From NCBI GenBank assembly GCA_964468725.1, contig CAYXVU010000003.1, forward strand, positions 11,827-75,826: a stretch of 64,000 nt of DNA, in the 5' to 3' direction. The notes under the pieces are model-generated. The model was not told where the DNA came from and made no database searches. It saw only the letters and a program-made list of their open reading frames with translations. This stretch comes from CAYXVU01 sp964468725. GTDB taxonomy: Bacteria; Acidobacteriota; Blastocatellia; UBA7656. Positions within the stretch are counted from its first letter, which is position 1, and every line of letters begins with the position of its first letter. This document shows positions 25,751 to 34,327 of the stretch, piece after piece. The position numbers and the translations under genes were made by a program.

Positions 25751-26221
25751 ATGATGGTAGAGAGATGGGAAAGCGACTGTTTTGTAGTTGGCAAGAGCCA
25801 CAGCCGATTGGTGGAGTCTTCGTTACAGGGCGCGCCAGTATATGTGGTGGCGGCATTCGTACGTGCAGCGATGATTGGGGAGACGAGCGCCGTCGCGCGG
25901 CTGTTGGCCTGCGGTCTGGACGTGAATGTGGCGGATGAGAACGGTAGGACGGCATTGCTCGAAGCGGCCTTTGGCGGGCATGTCGAGACGGTGCGGACAC
26001 TGCTGGCCAAAGATGCAGACGTCAACGCTTGCGATTCGGATGGCTGGACGCCGCTGATGGAGGCGGCATCGAAAGGGCATACCGAGATTGTAAAGGACTT
26101 GCTCGCTCAGGGTGCGAATCCAAAGGCGCGGACGAAGACGGGTTGCACGGTATGGCAAGCGGCAGCAAAGAGTCATGCGGAGATTGGGCGTCTGCTTGCC
26201 GATGCCGGTGCGAAAGGATAA
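25751..26221 (+). CDS. Ankyrin-repeat protein
   Basis: The protein has 156 residues and no signal peptide. At least three ankyrin repeats are seen: FVRAAMIGETSAVARLLACGLDVNVAD, NGRTALLEAAFGGHVETVRTLLAKDADVNACD and DGWTPLMEAASKGHTEIVKDLLAQGANPKAR, followed by a partial fourth. They probably mediate protein-protein contacts. The gene lies after the riboswitch/terminator with a 145-bp leader and 8 bp before the hemerythrin gene. ATG 25751 is followed at once by a second ATG; the upstream GGGGGA is a weak ribosome site. Confidence 0.83.
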   Translation: MMVERWESDCFVVGKSHSRLVESSLQGAPVYVVAAFVRAAMIGETSAVARLLACGLDVNVADENGRTALLEAAFGGHVETVRTLLAKDADVNACDSDGWTPLMEAASKGHTEIVKDLLAQGANPKARTKTGCTVWQAAAKSHAEIGRLLADAGAKG

Positions 26222-26229
26222 TTGCAAAG

Positions 26230-26784
26230 ATGTCGTTTGCCATCTACAACCTCAAACATGAACATCGGATCATCGAAAGAGCCTTGCGCGCGTTGGAGGG
26301 CATCTGTTTGCGACTCGAAGCAGGAGATGCCGTACCGCTCGACGCGCTGATGCAGGCGGTGGAATTCATCGGCACATTTGCCGATTCCTATCACCACGGC
26401 AAAGAGGAAGAGTTTCTCTTTCCGGCGCTTGAACGAGCGGGCATCGAGCGGGCGGGCGGAGCGTTGGGCGCGATTGACCATCAACATGAACTCGAACGCG
26501 AATTGACTTCGGGCTTGAATCGCGCCATTCGCGCTTGCCAACTCGGCAATGAAGGCGCGCAGGAATTATTCGTCACGGACGCGCGGCGTTATGTGGATTT
26601 GATGATCCGACACATGCAGATGGAAGACAGTATGCTCTTTCGACTGGCGGACGAAGTGCTCAGCGAAGAGGAGCACGACCAACTTCAGCAAGCGTTCCGA
26701 CAGGCACAGTCCGAATTGGGGATGGCCGGTGTGGAGCGCTATGAACGTTTGGCTGCCGAATTGGAACAGCAGTGGAGCGTTTGA
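26230..26784 (+). CDS. Hemerythrin-domain protein
   Basis: The protein has 184 residues and forms a single hemerythrin-like four-helix bundle. Metal-ligand motifs are HEHRIIERAL (residue 10 on), HHGKEEEFLFPAL, HQHELERELT and HMQMEDSMLF. Such domains bind a di-iron centre and sense or carry O2 or NO. It starts 8 bp after the ankyrin gene and is followed by two hairpins and nrfH. It differs from the RIC protein at 13583 by lacking the ScdA N-terminal domain. A role in nitrosative or oxygen sensing beside NrfHA is inference. Confidence 0.88.
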   Translation: MSFAIYNLKHEHRIIERALRALEGICLRLEAGDAVPLDALMQAVEFIGTFADSYHHGKEEEFLFPALERAGIERAGGALGAIDHQHELERELTSGLNRAIRACQLGNEGAQELFVTDARRYVDLMIRHMQMEDSMLFRLADEVLSEEEHDQLQQAFRQAQSELGMAGVERYERLAAELEQQWSV

Positions 26785-26845
26785 GCCAACGGTTGATGAG
26801 CGCCGACTGAACGGCGACTCGTTTAGACGCGAGTCGCAGGTGGCT

Positions 26846-26877
26846 TGCCGCAGGGCTGGGGAACCCTTTCTGCGGCA
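26846..26877. terminator. 8-bp hairpin after the hemerythrin gene
   Basis: TGCCGCAG and CTGCGGCA enclose a 16-nt loop that contains a further small GGG/CCC pairing. It lies 61 bp after the hemerythrin stop and just before the stronger hairpin at 26891. There is no T-run. Confidence 0.4.
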
Positions 26878-26890
26878 GGTGTTGCCGGAT

Positions 26891-26922
26891 GGCCTGCATC
26901 AAGCATGAACTTGATGCAGGCC
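26891..26922. terminator. 13-bp perfect hairpin between hemerythrin and nrfH
   Basis: GGCCTGCATCAAG pairs with CTTGATGCAGGCC over the 6-nt loop CATGAA, followed by ATTACGTTTCT. The stem is strong but the T-run is poor. It could end or attenuate transcription from the hemerythrin side, giving nrfH its own promoter in 26923-27038. Confidence 0.5.
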
Positions 26923-26974
26923 ATTACGTTTCTGGCAATCATTCAAGCGGCTCGCTATCCCATAGCAATTCGAC

Positions 26975-26992
26975 TTGAGAAAATCGGCTCAA
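26975..26992. promoter_or_regulatory. 18-bp palindrome TTGAG-N8-CTCAA upstream of nrfH
   Basis: TTGAGAAAATCGGCTCAA lies 46 bp before the nrfH ATG. Its arms and spacing are identical to those of the site at 11776-11793 before the porin gene. The position fits an operator or activator site for nitrite reduction genes. Confidence 0.5.
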
Positions 26993-27038
26993 CATTGTGA
27001 AATACAGGCCGTCATTTTTGTTCGCTTGAGGCAAGACT

Positions 27039-27491
27039 ATGAGAGCACGCACACTACAAAGCATCATTCTGGGCATCGGGCTAGGGGTGATTGTCGGCAT
27101 CGGCGGTTATACCTTCATCTATGCGAAGGGCTATTCCTATCTCACCAACGATCCGGCTTCGTGTGCGAACTGTCACGTCATGCAAGATCACTACGATGGT
27201 TGGATCAAATCGAGCCATCGGTCGGTGGCGACTTGCAATGATTGCCACACGCCGCCGGGTGCCATAGCCAAGTATGCAACGAAAGCCTCAAACGGCTTTT
27301 GGCACTCGTTCGCTTTTACGACCGGACGATTCCCCGAACCGCTGCGCATCAAAACCCATAACCGCGAGGTCACCGAACAAGCCTGCCGGAAATGTCATCA
27401 AGAGATTGTTGATGCCATCGAAGGGCAGCACGCAGGCGCACAGGAGTTGTCCTGTCTGCGTTGTCACGGTTCGGTTGGCCATCTGAGATAG
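27039..27491 (+). CDS. nrfH: NrfH: tetraheme quinol dehydrogenase subunit of nitrite reductase
   Basis: The protein has 150 residues. One N-terminal membrane anchor (SIILGIGLGVIVGIGGYTFIYA) is followed by four heme sites: CANCH, CNDCH, CRKCH and CLRCH, in the NapC/NirT family layout. DPASCANCHVM carries the Met after the first heme, characteristic of NrfH (CxxCHxM). It oxidises menaquinol and feeds NrfA. The nrfA gene follows 115 bp later, with two small inverted repeats between them (around 27497-27532 and 27558-27579). RBS is poor but the start is fixed by the anchor. Confidence 0.95.
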   Translation: MRARTLQSIILGIGLGVIVGIGGYTFIYAKGYSYLTNDPASCANCHVMQDHYDGWIKSSHRSVATCNDCHTPPGAIAKYATKASNGFWHSFAFTTGRFPEPLRIKTHNREVTEQACRKCHQEIVDAIEGQHAGAQELSCLRCHGSVGHLR

Positions 27492-27606
27492 TCGGTGATT
27501 GTCCTTTGCGCTTTGCCGATCACCGGCAATTGACCAGCGGTTCGGAGAGTAAATTGTCGGGCGCTGCTTGTACCCGACGACGAAATTCAAATAGGAGAGA
27601 CAAGGT

Positions 27607-29004
27607 ATGGATGAAGCAGAAACGCCAGGCGCGCCTGCCCGCGCGCCGCAACAACGTACCCTAAAGATCATCGTCATTACCGCTTTTATTTCGTTGCTCG
27701 TTGCCATTGGCGGCACAGCGTTGTTGGTCAATATCCTCGAACGCAAACAGGAAGGCCGCAATCCTTTCTATCGCGTCGTCGAATTGACCGATGAGGTGGA
27801 TGATGCAGAGGTGTGGGGGAAAAATTTCCCGCTGCAATATGACGCTTACCGCCGCACCGTAGATCAAATTCGCACGCGCTTTGGCGGCAGCGAAGCCATA
27901 CCACGCACGCCGACGGCAGCCGACCCACGCTCGATTGTCTCGCAATCGCGCCTCGAAGAAGACCCGCGATTGAAGATGATGTGGGCCGGGTATGCATTCG
28001 CAAAGGATTTCCGCGAAGAGCGCGGCCACGCTTTCATGCTTGACGATCAAACCTTCACCGAACGTCAGGTCGTCGTCAAACAACCAGGCACCTGCATGCA
28101 TTGTCACGCATCGGTCTATGTGCCCTACAAACGGCTCGGCGACGGCGATTTGATGAAGGGATTCGAGAAGATGAATCAGATGCCCTATAGCGAGGCGCGT
28201 CAGTTGGTCAGCCATCCGGTTACGTGTATTGACTGCCATGACCCCACCACCATGCAACTGCGTGTGACCCGCCCAGGTTTTATCGAAGGCATCGCGGCTC
28301 TGAAAGCCGGTCAAGGCATCGCCAACTATGATGTCAATCGGCAGGCGACGCGCCAAGAGATGCGCAGTTACGTCTGTGGGCAGTGCCACGTCGAATACTA
28401 TTTCAAAGGGCCGGAGAAGCGTCTCGTCTATCCCTGGTCGAAGGGGTTGAAAGTGGATGAGATCATGGCCTATTACGAAGAGACGAAGCATAAAGATTGG
28501 ACGCATGCCGAAAGCGGCGCTGAAGTGTTGAAAGCGCAACATCCGGAATTTGAATTATGGAATCAGGGCATTCACGCGCGTTCCGGTGTGGCTTGCGCCG
28601 ATTGCCACATGCCCTACAAGCGTGAAGGGGCACTCAAGATCAGCGATCATCACGTTCGCAGCCCGCTGCTCAACATCAGCTTTGCCTGTCAAACCTGTCA
28701 CAAATGGCCGGAAGAAGAGTTGCGCGCTCGCGTCGAAACAATTCAGGAGCGTACCTTCCGACTGCGCAACTTGGCGATGGACGCGCTGATCGAACTCATC
28801 AATGAGATCAAAGCCGCGCGCGCGGCGGGGAAGACCGACGATCAGCTTGCCGAAGCGCGGAGCTATCAGCGCAAGGCGCAGTTCTATCTGGATTTTGTGG
28901 AGGCGGAAAACTCAACCGGCTTTCATGCCCCGCAGGAAGCGGCGCGCATTCTCGGCGAGTCCATTGACTTTTCGCGGCGCGGACAGACAGCGTTGCGAAA
29001 ATAG
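27607..29004 (+). CDS. nrfA: NrfA: ammonia-forming pentaheme cytochrome c nitrite reductase, CxxCH heme-1 variant
   Basis: The protein has 465 residues with an N-terminal anchor or uncleaved signal at about 19-42. Five heme motifs are seen: C163MHCH, C207IDCH, C257GQCH, C330ADCH and C361QTCH. The first, the active-site heme, reads CxxCH where E. coli has CxxCK. Aligned by eye with E. coli NrfA, catalytic residues are Arg139 (REERGHAF), Tyr264 (CHVEYYF) and His312 (QHPEFE). The calcium ligands Glu263, Lys309 and Gln311 are also present. It reduces nitrite to ammonium with six electrons supplied by NrfH. AGGAGAGACAAGGT precedes the ATG. Confidence 0.95.
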   Translation: MDEAETPGAPARAPQQRTLKIIVITAFISLLVAIGGTALLVNILERKQEGRNPFYRVVELTDEVDDAEVWGKNFPLQYDAYRRTVDQIRTRFGGSEAIPRTPTAADPRSIVSQSRLEEDPRLKMMWAGYAFAKDFREERGHAFMLDDQTFTERQVVVKQPGTCMHCHASVYVPYKRLGDGDLMKGFEKMNQMPYSEARQLVSHPVTCIDCHDPTTMQLRVTRPGFIEGIAALKAGQGIANYDVNRQATRQEMRSYVCGQCHVEYYFKGPEKRLVYPWSKGLKVDEIMAYYEETKHKDWTHAESGAEVLKAQHPEFELWNQGIHARSGVACADCHMPYKREGALKISDHHVRSPLLNISFACQTCHKWPEEELRARVETIQERTFRLRNLAMDALIELINEIKAARAAGKTDDQLAEARSYQRKAQFYLDFVEAENSTGFHAPQEAARILGESIDFSRRGQTALRK

Positions 29005-29018
29005 AGGAAAGCGAGGCG

Positions 29019-29294
29019 ATGATGGATTGGCGCGTATTGCTGACGACATTCGGCGTGATCTTTCTGGCGGAGATGGGCGATAAGACACAACTGGCGGCGA
29101 TGACCATGTCCGCACAGACGAAGAAGCCATGGGCGGTTTTGATCGGCGCATCGTTAGCTCTCACTTGCGTCTCTGCGCTCGGCGTGGTTGTTGGCGCAGT
29201 GCTCAGTCAGTACATTCCGTTAGAATGGATCAAGCGGGCGGCAGGCGCAGCCTTTCTCGTCATCGGCCTCTTAATCTTGACGGGCAAATTGTAG
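29019..29294 (+). CDS. GDT1/TMEM165-family half transporter
   Basis: The protein has 91 residues with three hydrophobic helices. It has one copy of the signature motif EMGDKTQ (residues 18-24, FLAEMGDKTQLAAMTM). Full-length UPF0016 proteins have two such repeats; this length corresponds to one half, which in bacteria can work as a homo- or heterodimer. Members export Mn2+ or exchange cations. It starts 14 bp after nrfA, so it may be in the same transcript. No second half is seen nearby. Confidence 0.85.
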   Translation: MMDWRVLLTTFGVIFLAEMGDKTQLAAMTMSAQTKKPWAVLIGASLALTCVSALGVVVGAVLSQYIPLEWIKRAAGAAFLVIGLLILTGKL

Positions 29295-29367
29295 CCGGTC
29301 ATCGAGGCCGACCGAATTGCAACGCTCCGACCTCCGCACGACGAGTCTTGCTTGAACAAGGAGTGAA

Positions 29368-30294
29368 ATGAATGGTGCACCGTCACAAATAAAAGAGGGT
29401 GATCCGGTAATTGAATTCCGTTCGGTCTCAATGTATTTCGGCGAACACCGCGTTCTCGAAGGAGTGAGTTTTACCTTACAACGCGGCGAGATGATCGTCC
29501 TCACCGGAGATTCCGGTTCCGGTAAGACCGTGCTGTTGCAACTGGCCATCGGTCTGTTGAAGCCGGAGAGCGGCCAAATCTTGATCGAAGGCCGCGACCT
29601 TGCCGAGTTGAGCGAGCCGGAATTGCTGGCTTTGCGCAGTCGTCAGATGGGGCTGGTCTTTCAACGCGACACTCTGTTTACTGGGCTGTCGGTTTATGAC
29701 AACACGGCTTTTCGCCTGACGGAACACGAATGGCCGGAAGAGGAGATTGAACCGGCGGTGCACGAAATTTTGCGCTTCGTCGGATTGGAAAACGACTTAG
29801 AGAAGCTGCCGGAAGAGATGTCTATCGGTATGCGGCGGCGGTTAGAACTGGCGCGCGCTTTGGTCGGTTGGCCAGCGATCATGTTATTTGACGAGCCCAC
29901 AGCAGGGCTTGACCCGATCAATGCGCGGCAGGTGCTCGACCTCATTATTCGCGCCCGTGATTTGCACGGCATTACTTCAGTATTGGTGACCAAAGAGCTG
30001 CATCAGATTCCCCATCTGGTGAAGTATTACGCCCTCGAAGATCGCGATGGCACGATGCACATCCATGAGCGCGACTTGGCTGCGGCAACGCAACTGCGGG
30101 TGATGGTATTGGAAGATGGGAAGCTTGCTTTCACAGGCAGCTACACGGAGTTTGCCAACAGCCCGCTGCCAAGCGTTCAGCATCTGACGCACCCCGACAC
30201 CGGCCAATTGACGACGGACTCGTATATTCAAGACCCCTGGAGCGGGCAGCGACGCATCCGGGAAGAGGGCAGGGAAGAAGAGGAGAAGGGATGA
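29368..30294 (+). CDS. ABC transporter ATP-binding protein (MlaF-like)
   Basis: The protein has 308 residues. Walker A is GDSGSGKTVL near residue 50. The Q-loop region is LVFQRDTLFTGLSVYDN, the signature-like segment is EEMSIGMRRRLELARAL, and Walker B is MLFDEPTAGLDP. Gaps and sequence are closest to ATPases of the lipid-asymmetry (Mla/Ttg2) type. The C-terminal 60 residues are an unusual tail. No permease or MCE-domain gene is adjacent, so the partner is elsewhere. AAGGAG lies before ATG 29368. The 30295-30418 gap holds only diverged short repeats (CCAGTCACC/CCAGTGACC). Confidence 0.85.
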   Translation: MNGAPSQIKEGDPVIEFRSVSMYFGEHRVLEGVSFTLQRGEMIVLTGDSGSGKTVLLQLAIGLLKPESGQILIEGRDLAELSEPELLALRSRQMGLVFQRDTLFTGLSVYDNTAFRLTEHEWPEEEIEPAVHEILRFVGLENDLEKLPEEMSIGMRRRLELARALVGWPAIMLFDEPTAGLDPINARQVLDLIIRARDLHGITSVLVTKELHQIPHLVKYYALEDRDGTMHIHERDLAAATQLRVMVLEDGKLAFTGSYTEFANSPLPSVQHLTHPDTGQLTTDSYIQDPWSGQRRIREEGREEEEKG

Positions 30295-30418
30295 AGGGGT
30301 GACGCGGCGCGATAGCGGTCAGTGACCTTTTCGCGCTGCGGCTCTTTAACCGACAACCTGCGACTTTCAGCCAGTCACCTTCAACCAGTGACCGACAATC
30401 GGAAATTGAAAACATACT

Positions 30419-31660
30419 GTGGAACTATCTCTTCTATTTCGTCAACTGGGCATTGCTTTGGGGCTTGGGCTATTGGTCGGCTTGCAACGTGAGCATCAAG
30501 CCTCACGACTGGCAGGGATTCGCACCTTTCCTTTGATCACGATGTTGGGGACGCTTTGCGCGCTGCTCTCGCAGAGCTTCGGAGCGTGGTTGCTGGCGGC
30601 GGGAATGTTGGCGCTGGCCGCCATCATTGTGATTGGCAACATCGCAAAGTGGCGCAACGGCGAGAGTGAACCTGGACTGACGACCGAAGTTGCGATGCTC
30701 ATGATGTATGCCGTTGGCGCGCTCCTGACGGTCGGCTATGAGCCCTTGGCGATAGCCGTAGGCGGCGGAGTTGCGGTGCTCTTGCAATATAAAGCGCCTC
30801 TTCATGGACTGGCGGCGCGGCTCGGCGACAATGACCTCAAAGCGATCATGCAGTTTGCCTTGATCTCGCTGGTGATTTTGCCCATCTTGCCGGATAAGAC
30901 GTATGGCCCGTATACAGTCTGGAATCCCCGGCAGATCTGGTGGATGGTAGCGCTGATCGTTGGCATCAGTTTGGCCGGGTACATCATTTATAAATTCTTT
31001 GGCACAGGGGCTGGCGTGGTATTAAGCGGCACGCTCGGCGGACTGATTTCGAGTACTGCGACGACGGTGAGTTTTTCGCGGCGAACAGCCAATGAACCTT
31101 CCGGCAGTCGGTTGGCGGCACTCATCATTATGATCGCTTCCGCGATTGTCTGTGTGCGCGTGCTGGTGGAAATTGTGGTCGTAGCGCCGAGCTTTTTTGG
31201 TATTGCCCTCTGGCCAGTTGCCGGATTGCTGATGGTATTGGCCACAGCCTCTGCAATTCTATGGCACCGCGACCAGGAAGAAGCGACAACCCTACCGGAG
31301 CAGCAGAATCCTTCGGAACTAAAAACCGCGCTGTTGTTTGGATTGGTTTATGCCATTGTCTTGTTGGCAGTGGCGGCTGCCAAAGAGCAATTCGGCGCGC
31401 GCGGTTTGTACGGAGTTGCGGTGCTTTCGGGTTTGACTGACGTAGATGCCATCACCCTTTCTACCGCGCAGTTGGTTGACGCCGGTCGGTTGGGCTCGGC
31501 AGATGGTTGGCGGGTGGTTGTGATTGCTCTCTTGTCGAATCTGCTCTTCAAAGGGGTGATGGTGGCCACCCTCGGCCACCGCCGATTGCTCAAACAGGTT
31601 GCCTGGAGCTATAGCGCCGCCATTGTGACGGGCGTCGGGTTGTTATGGTTATGGCCATAA
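30419..31660 (+). CDS. MgtC/SapB-like membrane protein with DUF4010 domain
   Basis: The protein has 413 residues. The N-terminal MgtC-like part has IALGLGLLVGLQREHQASRLAGIRTFPLIT across residues 11-40, with the LxGLxRE motif and four helices. The C-terminal DUF4010 domain has six or more helices (GTLGGLISSTATTVSFSRR, LSGLTDVDAITLSTAQLV). The function is unproven; MgtC homologues affect membrane potential and Mg2+ adaptation. It starts with GTG and has no clear ribosome site. It converges on the PP2C gene. Confidence 0.85.
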   Translation: MELSLLFRQLGIALGLGLLVGLQREHQASRLAGIRTFPLITMLGTLCALLSQSFGAWLLAAGMLALAAIIVIGNIAKWRNGESEPGLTTEVAMLMMYAVGALLTVGYEPLAIAVGGGVAVLLQYKAPLHGLAARLGDNDLKAIMQFALISLVILPILPDKTYGPYTVWNPRQIWWMVALIVGISLAGYIIYKFFGTGAGVVLSGTLGGLISSTATTVSFSRRTANEPSGSRLAALIIMIASAIVCVRVLVEIVVVAPSFFGIALWPVAGLLMVLATASAILWHRDQEEATTLPEQQNPSELKTALLFGLVYAIVLLAVAAAKEQFGARGLYGVAVLSGLTDVDAITLSTAQLVDAGRLGSADGWRVVVIALLSNLLFKGVMVATLGHRRLLKQVAWSYSAAIVTGVGLLWLWP

Positions 31661-31715
31661 AGAGTAAAGTTTGGTGATCGGCAGATGGGTTGAAACCGGC
31701 CATACACGGTGTTGA

Positions 31716-32783
31716 TTATTTGTGAATTCTTTCGGTCGGCGGGATGGTTTCTTCTTCTTCACACAGATCGCTCTCGGTTACTTCGAGTGGCAGTTCAGGA
31801 TGACGAGCTAAGGTTTCGGCTCCCCATCGGTCTATGGCCGAGGGGTTCGGGACGATGGCGGGTGATTGCTGACTGCCGAGCGGCACGGTGGCAAGCGGCA
31901 AGGTGGCGGCAGAATCGCTGTTAGCGCTGTTGGCCGGAGGGATTTGATCACCGGTGAACTGTGCGATGACCACGGTAATATTATCTTCGCCGCCGCGCTG
32001 GTTGGCCAATTTGATGAGGTCTTCGCAGGCTTCTTTGAGTGACGGGGCTTGTTCGATCAGTTGTTTGAGTTCTTCCAGACGAACTTTGTTTGATAATCCG
32101 TCGCTACATAAAAGCAGAATGTCGAGGTTGCAAAGGGCAACGCGATCTACCACAACATTGACGCGCGCCGCCGCGCCGAGGGCTTGCAAGATAACATTTT
32201 TATAGGTGTGGCGTTCTGCCTCTTCCGGGGTGATGTGACCCGACTGCACGAGCTGCCCAACCAGGGATTGATCGCGGGTGATTTGCTGGATTTCGTTGCC
32301 GCGAATCAGGTAGGCGCGGCTGTCGCCGACTTGGCCGAAATAGGCCGTCGTTCCGTGTACGCCAACGGCAGTGAAGGTCGCGCCCATACCGGCATATTCG
32401 CGGCGCGAGATGCTCATTTCGTAGATGTGGCGATTGGCCAGTTCGATAGCCAGTCGCAAGCGTTCGTGAAAAGGAAACCGTGCCAGTGTGGAACTCGATT
32501 GAATCTCCAACAAGCGGTCACGGGTGGTTTCTGCTGCCAGCCGACTGGCAACCTCTCCGGCCAGTGCGCCGCCCATGCCATCGGTGACTGCCAGCACCGA
32601 GCCATAGGTGCTTTGTGAAAAGGTTGAGAGTTTTTCTTCCGCCAACCGGCGCGGTGTCTCCGAAAGCCAAGTGTCAGCGGTCGACAGGTTCAACACCATG
32701 AAGTTGTCTTCGTTGCCCCGTCTGACGAGGCCAACATCGGTCATTGCGTATACAGCAATGTTGAATGCAATGTCTTGCGGCAT
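31716..32783 (-). CDS. PP2C-family serine/threonine phosphatase
   Basis: The protein has 355 residues. Family metal-binding motifs are all present: GLVRRGNEDNFMVL (near residue 18), VTDGMGGALAGEVAS (near 66), GQVGDSRAYLIRG (near 149), LLLCSDGLSNKV and GGEDNITVVIAQF (near 265). After residue about 275 a Ser/Pro/Ala-rich, non-catalytic tail of 80 residues follows. It is cytoplasmic and removes phosphate from Ser/Thr, typically opposing Hanks-type kinases; no kinase is in the window. It lies 147 bp downstream of the trans-sulfuration gene on the same strand. Confidence 0.92.
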   Translation of the reverse strand: MPQDIAFNIAVYAMTDVGLVRRGNEDNFMVLNLSTADTWLSETPRRLAEEKLSTFSQSTYGSVLAVTDGMGGALAGEVASRLAAETTRDRLLEIQSSSTLARFPFHERLRLAIELANRHIYEMSISRREYAGMGATFTAVGVHGTTAYFGQVGDSRAYLIRGNEIQQITRDQSLVGQLVQSGHITPEEAERHTYKNVILQALGAAARVNVVVDRVALCNLDILLLCSDGLSNKVRLEELKQLIEQAPSLKEACEDLIKLANQRGGEDNITVVIAQFTGDQIPPANSANSDSAATLPLATVPLGSQQSPAIVPNPSAIDRWGAETLARHPELPLEVTESDLCEEEETIPPTERIHK

Positions 32784-32930
32784 AACCCACTACGCTGTCC
32801 CGCTTTCGCAGGGGACTCAAGCGGTCATCTCAATTCTTTCGTCTACTGAATTCAGTTACTGCTGAAGTTGGCGCTGATTATGAATGATTTTCGGACGATT
32901 ATCAACAACTGCCCGAATAACCTCGTGCCA

Positions 32931-34097
32931 TCAGGCCATCTTGCCAATGGCTTGATCGAGGTCTTCGATAATGTCTTCCACATCTTCGATACCGACGGAG
33001 ACGCGGACTAATCCATCGGTGATGCCCAACTCTTGCCGCTTGGCTTCCGGCACGGACGCGTGTGTCATGGTTGCCGGATGCGAAATCAAAGTCTCGACGC
33101 CGCCCAGCGATTCGCCCATCACACATAGGCGCACACCTTCCAAAACGCGGCGCGCATTTTCGAGCGAGCCAGTTTCAAAAGAGAGCATCGCGCCAAACCC
33201 TGACATCTGCCGTTTGGCCAGTTCGTGCTGCGCATGCGAAGGCAGCCCCGGATAATAGACCTTCTGCACTTTCGGGTTTTCGGATAAAAACTCGGCCACG
33301 CGCCGTCCATTTTCGTCATGCTGTCGCATGCGAACGGCCAACGTCTTGGTGCCGCGCAATACCAACCACGAATCCATGGGCGAGAGAATCGCGCCCGCAG
33401 CGTTTTGCAAAAAGGCCAACTGCTTGATGTCCTCTTCATCGTTGAGTATGGCTGCACCGCCAACGCTGTCGCTATGTCCGTTCAAGTATTTGGTCGTCGA
33501 ATGCACAACGATGTCGGCACCGAGTTCGAGCGGGCGTTGAAAATAGGAGCTCATAAAGGTGTTGTCCACGACCAGACGCACGCCGCGCCGTCGGGTGATA
33601 TCGGCAACCGCTCGAATATCGGTGAGCGCCATCACCGGATTGGTCGGCGTTTCGATGAAGACCATGCGAGTTTGCGCGCTCATCGCATCTTCGAAATGCT
33701 GCGGCTCGCGTCCGTCCACATAGCTGAATTCAAGGCCGAAGTTGCGGAGCACTTTGTCGAAAAGACGAAAGGTTCCGCCATAGGTATTGTCGCTGACGAT
33801 GACATGATCGCCTGCTTTGAGCAGCGTCATGACCACGTTGATGGCCGCCATGCCGGAGGCGAAGGCAAAAGCGGCTTGCCCGCCTTCCAGGGCGGCGAGG
33901 TTCTTTTCCAGCGCCAGGCGCGTCGGGTTTTGGGTGCGCGCATATTCGAAGCCTTTGTGTTTGCCGAGACCTTCTTGCGCGTAGGTTGAGGTTTGGTAGA
34001 TCGGCACGCTGACCGCGCCGGTTGTTGGATCAGGCTGATTGCCCGCGTGAATGGCCTGCGTGGCGAACTTCAGCAAACGAATTTCTGCATCTTTCAT
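32931..34097 (-). CDS. PLP-dependent trans-sulfuration enzyme (cystathionine synthase/lyase type)
   Basis: The protein has 388 residues, the normal length. The N-terminus FATQAIHAGNQPDPTTGAV and the PLP lysine motif HSTTKYLNGHSDSVGG (near residue 203) identify the Cys/Met metabolism PLP family. YARTQNPTRLALEKNLAALEGG gives phosphate-binding residues. Cystathionine gamma-synthase, gamma-lyase and methionine gamma-lyase cannot be separated safely by eye; TNPVM and the family context favour cystathionine gamma-synthase/lyase. It is transcribed divergently from the 34328 gene across a 230-bp gap with no riboswitch recognised. Confidence 0.88.
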   Translation of the reverse strand: MKDAEIRLLKFATQAIHAGNQPDPTTGAVSVPIYQTSTYAQEGLGKHKGFEYARTQNPTRLALEKNLAALEGGQAAFAFASGMAAINVVMTLLKAGDHVIVSDNTYGGTFRLFDKVLRNFGLEFSYVDGREPQHFEDAMSAQTRMVFIETPTNPVMALTDIRAVADITRRRGVRLVVDNTFMSSYFQRPLELGADIVVHSTTKYLNGHSDSVGGAAILNDEEDIKQLAFLQNAAGAILSPMDSWLVLRGTKTLAVRMRQHDENGRRVAEFLSENPKVQKVYYPGLPSHAQHELAKRQMSGFGAMLSFETGSLENARRVLEGVRLCVMGESLGGVETLISHPATMTHASVPEAKRQELGITDGLVRVSVGIEDVEDIIEDLDQAIGKMA

Positions 34098-34327
34098 GAC
34101 AAGGGTAATCTACCATTTTTCCTCCGGCTTGGGCAGGCGATGCGAAGGATTTTAGGTCACCAGTATAGCGCCGCAAATCCTCCATTCGATGCACTCTTGT
34201 TGGCAGTCGCCGCGAAAGGCATCGGAACTTTGTTTCAATTGAATCGTATTCGGGTGTGCCTGTATAGTTTCGGCGCTCATTTTCGATGCAGAGAATGTTA
34301 TCAAACAGTCGGAGCCTATCGAACTTT

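Noticed and set aside
26923..27038. Possible classical FNR box TTGAT-N4-ATCAA before nrfH
   Set aside because: Not present; only the TTGAG-N8-CTCAA palindrome is found.
34098..34327. SAM riboswitch expected upstream of the trans-sulfuration gene
   Set aside because: No K-turn or SAM-aptamer conserved words are recognised in the gap on the minus strand.
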